DNA from: Dipteris shenzhenensis
Lineage: Eukaryota; Polypodiophyta; Polypodiopsida; Gleicheniales
DNA length: 64,000 bases
Assembly (NCBI GenBank): GCA_047967505.1
Contig: CM106538.1
Strand: one strand, 5' to 3'
The notes under the pieces were generated by a model. It made no database searches and was not told the origin of the DNA. It saw only the letters and a list, made by a program, of their open reading frames with translations. The position numbers were made by a program, and so were the translations under genes. This document shows positions 21,481 to 32,748 of this stretch, piece after piece (position 1 is the first letter of the stretch; every line of letters begins with the position of its first letter).

Positions 21481-23796
21481 TTCTCCTATGGGCACAGAAC
21501 TTTGTACATGCCTCAACCTACATTGTATTGACTTGCATACAAAGTGGTGCACCCATCCCATAAGTACTTGTTCGGATAACACACCTCCAAACGTATTTTA
21601 TGACGATTGTGCATAACACTAGGAACAAAATGGTGTATAATGTGCAATCGACTATGCAAATCATATCCAATGGACACAAGACTTTGCACGTTCCTCAACC
21701 TAGGCAGTATTGACTTGTGTACAAAGTGGCATCCCCATCCAATAAGTACTTGTTTGAAAAATACACCTAGGATCGTGTTTTTTTACGATTGTACATGACA
21801 CCAAGGCCAAAAATGGTATTTAATACTCAATCTACCATGTAAAGCATATCTGATGGGCACAATACTTTGCACCTGCCTCAAAAGTAGTGGTATGGTATTT
21901 CATGCAAAATGGAACACCCATTCAATAAGTACTTGGTATGATAATACACCTATTAAGAGCGTGTTCTTTGACGGATGTGCATAACACTAGGGGGGAAATG
22001 GTGTATAATGTGTGATCCCCCATGCAGAGCATAACCGATAGACACAATACTGTGCATACACATCAACCTAGTTGAAATTGACTTTCTTGCAAAGTGGCTC
22101 CCCCATCTGACAAGTACTTTTTAGAATATCACACCTAGGACCATGTTTTTTATTGGTTGTTGTCCATGACACTAAGGTAAAGACGTTGTTTTATGCTTAA
22201 TTGACAATGCAACGCATATTTGATCATCACAATACTTTGCACACATCTCAACCTAGGTATTATTGACTTACATGCAAAGTGGCGTGCCCATCCCATAAGT
22301 ACTTAGTCAAATAACACATCTAGGACCATGTTTTTTGACGGTTGTGCATGACACTAAGGCCAAAACAATGTTTAATGCTTGTTCGACAATGCAAAGAATA
22401 TCTGATGGGCACAATACTTTGCATGAGTCTCAAAAATTGTGGTATTGCATTGCATGCAAAGTGGTACACCCATCTGATAAGCAGTTGGTCGGATAACACA
22501 CCTAAAACCGTGTTTTTTAACGGTTGTGCATGACATTGAGGCACAAACGAAGTTTAATACGTGATATATCGTGCAAAGTACATCCGATGGGCACAATACT
22601 TTGCACCCACCTCAACCTAGGTGTTATTGAGTTGCATGAAAAGTGGCGTGTGAGTTAGATAAGTACTTGATCCGATAACACACCTAGGACTGTATTTTTT
22701 TACAAATGTGCTTAACACTAAGGCATAAATGGTGTTTTATGCTTGATCAACAATGCAAAGCATATCCGATGGGCACAATACTTTGCACACACCTTCAACT
22801 AGGTGGAATTGACTTACATGCAAAGTGGCATGCCCATCCCATAAGTGCTTGATTGGATAATATACCTAGCAGCGTGTTTTTTTACGAATGTGCATGATGC
22901 TAGAGCAAAAATAGTATTTAATGCTCGGATATCTGATGGGCACAACACTTTTCATACACCTCAACCTAGGTGGTATTGAAATGTTCTCAAAGAGGCACAC
23001 CCATCCAATAAGTATTTGGTTAGACAACATAGCTAAGGGCATGTTTTTTTACAGATGTGCATATAACTACGGGAAAAAAGTTGTACAATGCGTAATCGAC
23101 CATGCAGAGCATATCCGATGGTGACAATACTTTGCACGCATCTCAACCTAGTTGAAACAGACTTGCGTGCAAACTAGAGTGCCCATTCGATAACTACTTG
23201 TGTGATTAACACACTTAGGACCGTGTTTTTTCATGGTTGTGCATGACACTAAGCCAAAAATGGTGTTTTATGCTTGATCGACAATGCAAAGCATATCCGA
23301 TGGGAACAATACTTTGCACACACCTTTAACTAGGTGAAATGGACTTACATGCAAAGTGACACACCCATCCCATAAGTGCTTGATCGGATAACATACCTAG
23401 AAGCGTGTTTTTTTACAGATGTGCATGACACTAGAGCAAAAATAGTATTTAATGCTCGATCGACCATGCAAAGGATATCCGATGGGCACAACACTTTTCC
23501 TACACTGCAACCCAGGTGGTATTGAAATGTTCTCAAAGAGGCACACCCATCCGATAAGTACTTGGTCAGATAACACACCTAAGGGCGTGTTTTTTTGCAA
23601 ATGTACATATCACTAGGGAAAAAACGGTGTATAATGTGTGATTGACCATGCAAAGCATATCCGATGGTGACAATACTTTGCACACACCTCAACATAGTTG
23701 AAACAAACTTCTTGCAAAGTGGAGCCCCCATCCGATAAGTACTTGTTTGATTAACACACCTAGGACCGTGTTTTTTCATGGTTGTGCATGACACCA
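21481..23796. repeat. ~182-bp satellite array in T, part 1 (~12-13 units)
   Basis: Head-to-tail units with landmarks 'gtgttttttacgg.tgtgcatgacact', 'gcaaagcatatccgatgggcacaatactttgcac', 'caaagtggc', 'cccatcc.ataagtacttg' and 'acacaccta'. The 'cgtgttttt' landmark recurs near 21594, 21775, 21960, 22143, 22328, 22508, 22690, 22873, 23040, 23223, 23405, 23586 and 23770, so the period is about 180-185 bp (one unit is ~15 bp short). Small ORFs on both strands are copies of one another and not genes. Continues at 32749 and 37721 after elements B and C. Confidence 0.9.
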
Positions 23797-24148
23797 TGTT
23801 GAGATAGCGAGGTCCACTCACGATATGCCAGGGTGACCGTTGTGCATTTATGTCACCGACTTGTTAGCTGCAGATGCGGTTGGTACACCACCCACAAATA
23901 ATAGCTGGATGACAGCTATCCTTATCTACTCTAGTTTGTGGCTCAGTTAGTATGCCACCTTAGTTAGTTGAGTTTGGTTTGAGACCCACATATAGGGTTC
24001 TTCTATTTCTTTGTACTAGAGTTCTTTTGGCTTTCACAACTAAGAAGAGGAAAACTGTTTTCAGCCTCCACCTTTGTGTGTATTCCCCCATTGTGTAGGT
24101 GAGAAAGCCACAAGTGAGACTCCTTCCCTCTCTCCCATTATCTTCACA
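23797..24148 (+). repeat. 5' LTR of element B
   Basis: 352 bp, begins TGTTGAGATAGCG and ends TCTTCACA, followed directly by the primer binding site. Preceded by CACCA. Confidence 0.9.
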
Positions 24149-24160
24149 TGGTATCAGAGC
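24149..24160 (+). promoter_or_regulatory. Primer binding site of element B
   Basis: TGGTATCAGAGC, complementary to the 3' end of plant initiator tRNA-Met. Confidence 0.88.
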
Positions 24161-24691
24161 CTTGTTCGTGGTAAGGAGCTCAAGAACGCAAACCACGTTC
24201 GTGGTGTCCTAGTAAGAGGACCAGTGTTGCTTTCCTATTTCGAGTTTGGGAGCAAATCTCTGCAGGTAGCACAGCCAGAAGTGCAAGAGTACACTGTGTC
24301 AGATTGAGACACCCTTCGCGGTGTGGCGAGAGCGCAGTATATGTTGCAGGATAGGGCGATGCCCTGGGTGACTTTATTTTTCTGATTCGAGGCCATTTCG
24401 GAGCCCGTTTTGAAGGCGGAAGTTCTTCATAGGCACTCAGAAAAAGGCCCTATTTTGGCTGTGCGACCACTGCTCGGCTAGTCGATGAAAAGTTGCCACA
24501 GAAATTGCATCGTATGCCTGTGTGCAGAGATATTGGGAGTTGCAGAATCATGCTTGTTGCCTGTTGATGCAAAATCATCACTAGGAAGTGACTGTGTGGT
24601 GAATTACCACTTTCGTCAATTTTGCAGATCTGCCCGTGTGAGGCAAAAGCTGTGTTTTTTACAGTGACAGAATATTTTGCAGTGTTCTGTA
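24161..24691 (+). other. Untranslated leader of element B
   Basis: About 530 bases between primer site and gag start, matching the leaders of A (11123-11604) and C (36860-37355, reversed). It probably carries the RNA packaging signal. No ORF of note. Confidence 0.6.
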
Positions 24692-27391
24692 ATGGCATCT
24701 GATTCTCTTTCACAGATTGTCACTGAAAAGCTTGACAAGAACAACTTCCAGGCATGGAAGTTTAGAATGACGAATTTCCTTATGGGAAAAGGCTATTGGG
24801 AGTTCATTACAGGAAATGAAGAAGAACATGTTCTTCCTAATGTTCCCAATCAACAGGAAATGCAGGCATTTAAAGGATGGCATGAGAGAGCCAGGAAAGT
24901 TATGTACGAGCTGTCTATCAGTATTTTGGACTCTATGATTGTGCATATTCAGGATGCAAGTATGCCAAAGGAGACATGCTATACTTTGGCAAAAATGTAC
25001 AGCACAAATATGCAAGCCAGGAAAATGCAACTCAAACAGGAGTTGCACAATGTGCAGAGAGAAAATTTGAGCATAAATGACTACCACATGAAGGTGAAGA
25101 AAATTGCAGACACACTTGCTTCCATTGGGCCAGTGGAAGATGATGATCTAGTTTCTGTGACCTTGAATGGTCTAGGAAAGGATTATGCACAGTTCCGGAC
25201 ATCCATTGCCATCTGTGAAAAATTTCCTGATTTTGAAGAGTTGTTTGCTCTTCTAATTTGTGAAGAGCAGAGAAATGGGGGTGCATATTCTTCAGGAGGA
25301 ACTTCAAAAGAAACTGTCTTCTACTCAAATGCTAGAAGAGGTAGAGGCAGAGGTAGAGGAGGCCGATCTGCAGGCCGTGGTAGAAATCAAAATATGTAGC
25401 AAACTCAAGAAAACCAGTCCTATGCAGGAGGACGTGGTAACTCTAGAGGCAGAGGGAGCCAAAGAGGCCGTGGTGGATGGCAGAGAGGCCAAAATGCAAA
25501 CAACAATGTTGAATGCTACTATTGTTGCAAAATGGGTCATATGGCTAAGGACTGCTACGAAAAGCAGAATGACATTATGAATGGAAAATTGCAGCAAGGC
25601 AATTATGCATCTTCCAGTAGACAGGGTGATGACAGAAATGAGCATCTACTTATGGTGCAGCATATGACCAACTCTGTGACAAGTGCAGAAGAACGAAATG
25701 ATGTGTGGTATGTTGACTCAGGTGCATCAAACCACATGACAGGTCATGCAGAATGGATGCAAGATGAAGGAAAATGGAAAAGCCATGATTTGTGGAGACT
25801 GGTGATGATAATGCACATCCTATTGTGCAAATTGGTAAAATTCCTTTGTCTATGCAGGATGGGAAAAAGAAATACCTGTCCGATGTATTTCATGTCCCGA
25901 ACATCACCAAGAACCTGGTTTCTGTTGGTCAAATGGTTGAGCAAGGCTTGCAGGTCAGATTTAATCCTCATGGATGCTTTGTTGAGGATATGAAAAATAA
26001 CGGTCGCTTGATAGCAAAAGGAAAGAAGAAGGGCAGGATGTTTACATTGGATGCGGACATGCCTGAATTGAGTGCAGCAATGTTTGCACATGGGACTGGT
26101 GTAGTTGCAGAAATTGATATCTGGCACAAATGCATTGGTCATGTTAATATACAGCGACTTAAATCAATGCAAGCCCAAAATATTGTTGCAGGATTGCCTA
26201 AATTCAAGGTTGCAAAAATGCACAAGGTTTGTGAAGCCTGTCAATTTGGGAAACAGGCAAGGAAACCTTTTCCTAGGCATGTTCAAGAGAGTAAAAAGCC
26301 ATTGGAATTAATCCACTCTGATGTGTGGACTACTAAAGCTGCATCTATTGGAGCCTGTCACTATTTTGTCACATTTATTAATGACTTCAGCAGAAAACTT
26401 TGGGTGTATTTTATGAAAAAGAAAAGTGAATTGTTTGGGCACTTCAAAGCTTTTAAAGCTATGGTTGAAAAAGAAATAGGCCTGCAAATAAAATGCCTAA
26501 GATCAGATGGAGGGGGAGAGGACCTCTCAAATGAGTTTGCAAGGTTCTTGCAGGAGCAGGGTATAAAGCCGCAATATTCATGCAGTCATACCCCACAGCA
26601 AAATGGAATTGCAGAAAGGAAAAATAGGCATATTGGAGAGGTATCTCAGGCCATGCTAAATTAAAAATATCTACCAGATTATTATTGGGCTGAAGCAGTT
26701 GCTACAGTAGTTTATATAATGAACAGGACTCCCACTACAGCAATACATGGCATGACGCCAGAGGAGATGTATACTGGTAGGAAACCAGACATTTCTCATT
26801 TGAAAATTTTTTGTTGCATTGCCTATGTTCATGTGCCAGATGAGTTGAGGTCCAAGTTGGATCCAAAAGCTGAGAAGTGCATCTTTATTGGTTATTCTCT
26901 GCAGCAGAAAGGGTATAGATGCTATAACCCTTCTACACGTAAGTTCACAGTGAGCAGAGATGTTGTTTTTTATGAGATGAGCAGCTGGTATAAACCAGTA
27001 AATGTAATGATTGATGTAGATGCACAAAATGGTAATGCTGCACAGAATTCACAGCAGCAATCACAAAATATTAGTGGACCTGGAGTGTCCTCTAGTAGTG
27101 GTTCACATACTTCGCCATCGACAGGCAGATTGAGATCAGGAGAATCTCCTCAAAGCAATGCAGAGAGTGGTATGCAGGTATCATGAAAAGGAAAAGAGAA
27201 GGTAGATCAGCCCATGTTTGATGTGAATGCAGGTCACTCTTATGTAAATGGTGAATCCAGTGGCTCAGAACAGAGCATTGATGATAAGTTGGGTATTCCT
27301 TCTATTGTTACACCTAGAGTAAGGAAGACCAGGGATGTTTTGAGAGCACCTGGAAGTGAGCCTATTTTGTGCAGGTCTACCAGGGTTAGGT
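24692..27391 (+). pseudogene. Copia gag-pol of element B, truncated
   Basis: Starts at ATG 24692 (MASDSLSQIVTEKLDKNN). Order: gag, with RG-rich stretch (RRGRGRGRGGRSAGRGRN) and zinc knuckle CYYCCKMGHMAKDC; protease WYVDSGASNHMTG; integrase with CEACQFGKQ, IHSDVW, SDGGGE and IAERKNRHIG; linker up to the start of the RT domain. Defects: TAG at 25397, a one-base deletion near 25776 that shifts frame, TAA at 26662, TGA at 27184. Coding stops abruptly at STRVR (27391), where an inverted LTR begins, so RT and RNase H are missing. Confidence 0.88.
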
Positions 27392-27745
27392 TGTTAAGAT
27401 AGTGGGAGAGAGGGAAGGAGTCTCACTTGCAGCTTTCTCACATGCACAATGGGGGAATACACACAAAGGTGGAGGCTGAAAACAGTTTTCCTCTTCTTAG
27501 TTGTGAAAGCCAAAAGAACTCTAATATAAAGAAATAGAAGAACCCTATATGTGGGTCTCAAACCAAACTCAACTAACTAAGGTGGCATACTAACTGAGCC
27601 ACGAACTAGTGTAGATAAGGATAGCTGTCATCCAGCTATTATTCGTGGGCGGTGTACCAACCGCATCTCCAGCTAACAAGTCGGTGACATAAGTACACAA
27701 CGGTCACCCTGGCATATCGTGAGTGGGGAGCTCGATATCTCAACA
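27392..27745 (-). repeat. LTR (minus orientation) of inverted copia fragment
   Basis: On the plus strand it begins TGTTAAGATAGTGGG and ends GATATCTCAACA, i.e. the reverse complement of a family LTR. The polypurine tract (reverse of CTTCCCCTCGAGCTC) follows at 27746-27760. Confidence 0.88.
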
Positions 27746-29084
27746 CTTCCCCTCGAGCTCAATCCCAATTCCTGCACACCAAGCAGGTCTCTGAACTTGC
27801 GCAGCTTCTCTGCGCCCAATGCTTTGGTGAAGATGTCAGCTACCTGATCCTCTGTGCTGACATAAACTAGATCAATAAGACCTAGTAACACTTTCTACTG
27901 CACATAGTGATAATGCACCTCAATGTGCTTTCTTCTAGCATGAAAGACTGGGTTCACACATCAGAGTGGATTAATTCCAATGGCTTTTTACTCTCTTGAA
28001 CATGCCTAGGAAAAGGTTTTCTTGCCTGTTTCCCAAATTGACAGGCTTCACAAACCTTGTGCATTTCTGCAACCTTGACTTTAGGCAATCTTGCAACAAT
28101 ATTTTGGGCTTGCATTGATTTAAGTCGCTGTATATTAACATGACCAATGCGTTTGTGCCAGATATCAATATCTGCAACTACACCGGTCCCATGTGCAAAC
28201 ATTGTTGCACTCAATTCAGGCATGTTTGCATCCAACGTAAACATCCTGCCCTTCTTCTTTCCTTTTGCTATCAAGCGACCATTATTTTTCATATCCTCAA
28301 CAAAGCATCCATGAGGATTAAATCTAACTTGCAAGCCCTGCTCAACCATCTGACCAACAGAAACCAGGAGTATTTCTTTTTCCCATCCTGCATAGACAAA
28401 AGAATTTTGCCAATCTGCACAATAGGATGTGCAGTATCATCACCAGTCTCCACAAATCCTAGTTTTTCCATTTTCCTTGCATCTTGCATCCATTCTGCAT
28501 GACCTGTCATGTGGTTTGACGCACCTGAGTCAACATACCACACATCATTTTGTTCTTCTGCACTTGTCACAAAATTGGTCATATGCTGCACCATAAATAG
28601 ATGCTCATTTCTGTCATCACCCTGCCTACTAGAAGATGCATAATTGCCTTGCTGCAATTTTCCAGTCATAATGTCATTCTGCTTTTTATAGCAGTCCTTA
28701 GCGATATGACCCATTTTGCCACAATAGTAGCATTCAACATTGCTGTTTGCATTTTGGCCTCTCTGCCATCCACCACGGCCTCTTTGGCTCCCCATGCCTC
28801 TAGAGTTACCACGTCCTCCTGCATAGGACTGGTTTTCTTGCGTTTGCTGCATATTCTGATTTCTACCATGGCCTGCAGATCGGCCTCCTCTACCTCTACC
28901 TCTACCTCTGCTAGCATTTGAGTAGAAGACAGTTTCTTTTGAAGTTCCTGCTGAAGAAGATGCACCCACATTTCTCTGCTCTTCAGAAATTAGAAGAGCA
29001 ATCAACTCCTCAAAATCTGGAAATTTTTCACGGACGGCAATGGATGTCCGAAATTGTGCATAATCCTTTCCTAGACCATTGTAA
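27746..29084 (-). pseudogene. Copia gag-pol with large internal deletion
   Basis: Minus-strand coding: gag from NGLGKDYAQFRTS, RG-rich stretch, zinc knuckle CYYCGKMGHIAKDC, protease VDSGASNHMTG, integrase zinc domain (HKRIGHVNI, CEACQFGKQ) to IHSDV (about 27958). It then joins directly to the RNase H tail (VFHA, VADIFTKALG, RDLLGVQELGLSS). The missing ~2.8 kb covers the integrase core, RT and most of RNase H. The junction lies near 27955. Confidence 0.82.
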
Positions 29085-29318
29085 ACAGAAAGGGATACAA
29101 ACAGACCTTCCAATGGTTATCTCTCTTGCATGTACATGCACACAATGTCTGCAAGAGGTACCATGGAACAAACATACACATGGCCTACATCATAAGGTGA
29201 CCAGAGGTGTTTACAAAACACACACAACACAATATTTTATTTTCATTCATTTTGGAGGACTATCCAGGCTGAGTACCTTGACATAAAAAGAGAGATCTGG
29301 AGCATATATAGAGATAAT

Positions 29319-30149
29319 TTAAAATGCATAATCTTCATGGGATGCCTCATCTTGTGGAGGCAAATTCACTGTAAGTAGATTTGCATTTTCTGTCTTTGCT
29401 TTGTCTCTGCAAAAGTTCTCACTATGGTTGTTTTTGCCACAGTGCTTACACGGATTTACTTTGAAGCAGTCCTTTAAAAGGTGATTTGTCTTTCCACAGT
29501 GATTGCAAGGAGAATACTTGCCCTTCTGGAATTTCATAACATAAGCAGTGTCATTGCCTTTCCTTAACTCCATATGTCTTTCTTCTTCTTGGAGAGCTGA
29601 GATAATGCCTTCAAGGTTTGGATTGGGAAGATTCTTCAAAGTGCTAACAATGTGATCAAAACTTTCAGGCATACTCTTAAGTAGCACTGCCATAGCATCA
29701 TCAGGTGTGATAGGAGAGTTGATAGAAGCTAACTGAGTCATAAGACTCCGCATATAGTTGACATGAGCAGCTAAAGTAGTATCACTTGCCATCTTTAATT
29801 CAAAGAAAGAGATTTTAAGTGATAGTTTAGATATCTGATAGCTTGCACCAAAAATCAAATCTAGCTTCTGCCATGCTTCCGATGGAGACTCCAAGTCAGA
29901 TATATGATGTATGTAATCATCACCCAAAGCTAAAGCAATTATACCATATGCTTTTTCTTCTCTTATTGGATCCCTTGCCGGTCCTGTCGGAGCTAAAGAT
30001 TCTCCAGCATTTGAGGCCGTAGAAGAAGCGGTAGGAGTAGGTTTGACAAGTCCCCATAAGTTCTCCCGCATCAATGCAAATTTTAACTTCATTTGCCATG
30101 TATGGAAGCCCTTTCCATTGAACTTCTCAAGATTATATAAAGTAGCCAT
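29319..30149 (-). CDS. Intact gag of gag-only LTR element, 276 aa
   Basis: Starts at the ATG at 30149 (MATLYNLEKFNGKGFHTWQM), typical for copia-type gag; an in-frame upstream ATG at 30200 would add 17 residues. UBN2/DUF4219-like helical region first, then two CCHC zinc knuckles (CNHCGKTNHLLKDC and CKHCGKNNHSENFC) near the C-terminus. Ends ...EDYAF-stop. No frame damage. It would form virus-like particles and bind RNA. Replication would need enzymes from another copia element, possibly A/B/C relatives, which share the same primer site. Confidence 0.8.
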   Translation of the reverse strand: MATLYNLEKFNGKGFHTWQMKLKFALMRENLWGLVKPTPTASSTASNAGESLAPTGPARDPIREEKAYGIIALALGDDYIHHISDLESPSEAWQKLDLIFGASYQISKLSLKISFFELKMASDTTLAAHVNYMRSLMTQLASINSPITPDDAMAVLLKSMPESFDHIVSTLKNLPNPNLEGIISALQEEERHMELRKGNDTAYVMKFQKGKYSPCNHCGKTNHLLKDCFKVNPCKHCGKNNHSENFCRDKAKTENANLLTVNLPPQDEASHEDYAF

Positions 30150-30982
30150 GAGAGGGTCTAACCCAGATATTGGGCAGTGTCTATCTCTCTTACAAGGCAA
30201 AAAAAGAACTGAAATACTTCTAGAGTATAGGCACTTGATGTAGCAAATAGTAGTGACTAGTTTTCAAACAATGATGCTACTTTTTGCATGCTTCATAGAA
30301 GTGAATGAAATAAGCACTTTCCAATCACAACCAGGTCTAGCAAGTCAAAACAAAACTGAAGCAACACTTGTAGTGAAGTTATTGAAAACTTCAAAAGACC
30401 AGAAATGCTAGAGTAGCATTTTATGTAGCATCATTTTCAAAAGTATGTCAAAACTGTCAAAACTAGAGAGCTGAACTTGGAAGGCTCATATCACACTCTC
30501 CAAAGCAAAAGAAAGGGGGCTTTCTGAGGCAAAAGAAAGCTGGTATACCACAGTAGATCCTCTGGGAAGAAGAGGCAAAAATATGCGTGAGGTCGCCTTC
30601 ACCTTCTTGAACAAAGTCAACTGGTTTTTCTCTGTTTTCTCCTTCAATATGCAGCCATTGCTGCTCAGATTTCAGCACAAGGTAGCTCTAGGTATGGAGA
30701 AGCTTACCCTAAAAGGAATTAGACAAAGACAGAGCAGGTGCAGAGAACTTGCAGGAAGAAGAATCGACAATTTTCGTGCAATGGCGACCAGCAGTGCATT
30801 TTATTCCTCAATTCCTTCCAGCTCAAAACTCGCCCCAACAAGAGGGATCTCCAGTAGAAAGGGCGTGGGAAATGAGTGAGAATCAGAGGAGAACAAGCTC
30901 AAGCAAATTTTTGGAAGAAGAGGGAGAGATGGTGAAGAAGAAGATGATGATGTGGCAAAAATGGGCTCAAGGGGGATCAAAT
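30150..30982 (-). other. Leader of the gag-only element
   Basis: About 830 bases between gag and primer site with no clear ORF on the minus strand; likely untranslated leader. Open frames on the plus strand (30583-30879, 30749-31009) are not supported. Confidence 0.5.
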
Positions 30983-30995
30983 GGCTCTGATACCA
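30983..30995 (-). promoter_or_regulatory. Primer binding site of the gag-only element
   Basis: Plus-strand GGCTCTGATACCA, i.e. TGGTATCAGAGCC on the minus strand, directly next to the LTR. Same tRNA primer as elements B and C. Confidence 0.85.
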
Positions 30996-31284
30996 TGTTG
31001 GAACACTGAAAGGAAAGAGTAGAGTTGACACAAAATCAGAATACTTGCATATAGAATGAAGAAGAAAGAGGTCCTTAAGTAGGCACCTCATACAAGGTCA
31101 CTGACATCACTGATGACCTCAAAGCTCCACAATCATCTCCTCAATCTGCTCCTAGATTCACTCAATCATCCTATGTGGCTTTTCCACCACCTAACTGTGC
31201 TTGTGGGCACCTAACTGTGCCTCTAGCACTCACACATAGAAACATAAGGTGTGCCTGAGGCATACACCTTGAGATATCCCAACA
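30996..31284 (-). repeat. LTR of gag-only element, minus copy (289 bp)
   Basis: Reads TGTTGGAACACTG...GATATCCCAACA on the plus strand. It is the reverse complement of the LTR at 32086-32374 and has the same length. Its right edge abuts gag sequence of the plus copy directly. Confidence 0.88.
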
Positions 31285-31710
31285 CTTATGACTCAATTAG
31301 CTTCTATCAACTCTCCTATCACCCCTGATGATGCTATGGCAGTGTTACTTAAGAGTATGCCTGAAAGTTTTGATCACATTGTTAGCACTTTGAAGAATCT
31401 TCCCAATCCTAACCTTCAAGGCATTATCTCAGCTCTCCAAGAAGAAGAAAGGCATATGGAGCTAAGGAAAGGCAATGACACTGCTTATGTTATGAAATTC
31501 CAGAAGGGCAAGTATACTCCTTGCAATCACTGTGGAAAGACAAATCACCTTTCAAAGGACTGCTTCAAAGTTAATCCATGCAAGCACTGTGGCAAAAACA
31601 ACCATAGTGAGAAGTTTTGCAGAGCCAAAGCAAAGACAGAAAATGCAAATCTACTTACAGTGAATGAGCCTCCACAAGATGAGGCATCCTTTGAAGATTA
31701 TGCATTTTAA
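31285..31710 (+). pseudogene. Gag C-terminal half, plus copy
   Basis: Open from the junction at 31285, reads LMTQLASINSPITPDD... with two CCHC knuckles (CNHCGKTNHLSKDC, CKHCGKNNHSEKFC) and the same ending EDYAF-stop as the intact minus copy. Truncated at its 5' side by the abutting LTR. Confidence 0.82.
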
Positions 31711-32085
31711 ACACATCTCTATGTATGCTCCAGATCTCTCTTTTTATGTCAAGGTACTCAGCCTGGATAGTCCTCCAAAATGAATGAAAATAAACTATTG
31801 TGTTTTGTGTGTTTTGTAAACACCTCTGGTCACCTTATGATGTAGGCCATGTGTATGTTTTGTTCCATGGTACCTCCAGCAGACATTGTGTGCATGTACA
31901 TGCAAGGGAGATAACCATTGGAAGGTTTTTTTGTATCCCTTTTGTTTACCTTACACCCAAGGGAACCCTTGCTAGCATGAGAACCTAGCCATAGATTAAT
32001 CCTTGACCACCATGAGATGGCATGAGAAACTATGAGACTAGATGTATCCTTGACATAGCCTGAGGCATTTCCTTGAGGGGGGGTT

Positions 32086-32374
32086 TGTTGGGATATCTCA
32101 AGGTGTATGCCTCAGGCACACCTTATGTTTCTATGTGTGAGTGCTAGAGGCACAGTTAAGTGCCCACAAGCACAGTTAGGTGGTGGAAGAGCCACATAGG
32201 ATGATTGAGAGAATCTAGGAGCAGATTGAGGAGATGATTGTGGAGCTTTGAGGTCATCAGTGATGTCAGTGACCTTGTATGAGGTGCCTACTTAAGGACC
32301 TCTTTCTTCTTCATTCTATAAGCAAGTATTCTGATTTTGTGTCCACTCTACTCTTTCCTTTCAGTGTTCCAACA
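32086..32374 (+). repeat. 3' LTR of gag-only element, plus copy (289 bp)
   Basis: TGTTGGGATATC...TTTCAGTGTTCCAACA. Followed directly by copia B sequence 'cctgcttggtgtgtagg'. Confidence 0.88.
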
Positions 32375-32401
32375 CCTGCTTGGTGTGTAGGAATTGGGAT
32401 T

Positions 32402-32416
32402 GAGCTCGAGGGGGAG
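32402..32416 (+). promoter_or_regulatory. Polypurine tract of element B
   Basis: GAGCTCGAGGGGGAG immediately before the 3' LTR; primes plus-strand DNA synthesis. Equivalent tracts lie at 42425-42439 (A) and 33644-33658 (C, reversed). Confidence 0.8.
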
Positions 32417-32748
32417 TGTTGAGATATCGAGCTCCACTCACGATATGCCAGGGTGACCGTTGTGCATTTATGGCACTGACTTGTACACCGCCCACAAATA
32501 ATAGCTGGATGATAGCTATCCTTATCTACTCTAGTTTGTGGCTCAGTTAGTATGCCACCTTAGTTAGTTGAGTTTGGTTTGAGACCCACATATAGGGTTC
32601 TTCTATTTCTTTGTACTAGAGTTCTTTTGGCTTTCACAACTAAGAAGAGCAAAACTATTTTCAGCCTCCACCTTTGTGTGTATTCCCCCATTGTGTAGGT
32701 GAGAAAGCCGCAAGTGAGACTCCTTCCCTCTCTCCCATTATCTTCACA
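32417..32748 (+). repeat. 3' LTR of element B
   Basis: 332 bp, TGTTGAGATATCG...TCTTCACA. A ~23-bp internal deletion after 'gacttgt' compared with the 5' LTR. Followed by CACCA. Confidence 0.9.

Larger units (their letters stand above)
27392..29084 (-). mobile_element. Inverted copia fragment inside B
   Basis: Minus-strand piece of the same copia family: 3' LTR (27392-27745), polypurine tract, RNase H tail, a deletion junction, integrase N-terminal part, protease and most of gag. It is broken near 29084 at NGLGKD of gag and fused to the gag-only element. No 5' LTR of its own is present. Confidence 0.82.
29085..31284 (-). mobile_element. Gag-only LTR retrotransposon (TR-GAG type), minus copy
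   Basis: On the minus strand: 289-bp 5' LTR (30996-31284), primer binding site, ~830-bp leader, complete gag (30149-29319), and about 230 bp of the sequence that in the plus copy lies between gag and the 3' LTR. No protease, integrase or RT follows gag, as in the plus copy at 31285-32374, so the family looks non-autonomous by design. Its 3' LTR is absent: the element is fused to the copia fragment near 29084. Confidence 0.78.
31285..32374 (+). mobile_element. Gag-only LTR retrotransposon, plus copy (3' half)
   Basis: 3' half of a second element of the same family: C-terminal half of gag, ~375-bp 3' untranslated part with a G-rich polypurine tract (GAGGGGGGG), and 3' LTR. The 5' half (LTR, leader, gag N-terminus) is missing; its place is taken by the inverted copy. 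Confidence 0.82.
23797..32748 (+). mobile_element. Ty1/copia element B (contains nested/rearranged insertions)
   Basis: LTR-bounded element in the satellite, with target duplication CACCA (23792-23796 and 32749-32753). Same family as A and C. Only the 5' gag-pol (to 27391) and the last ~42 bp before the 3' LTR are B's own in plus orientation. The interior is replaced by an inverted copia fragment and gag-only LTR elements. The LTRs differ by about 10 substitutions in ~330 bases plus a 23-bp deletion in the 3' LTR (hand count). Confidence 0.9.

Noticed and set aside
24149-24160. TGGTATCAGAGC sites as tRNA genes
   Set aside because: Only the primer-complementary 12-13 bases are present next to LTRs; no cloverleaf.
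27392-27745. This LTR taken as the 3' LTR of element B
   Set aside because: It is in the opposite orientation; B's true 3' LTR at 32417-32748 has the matching CACCA duplication.
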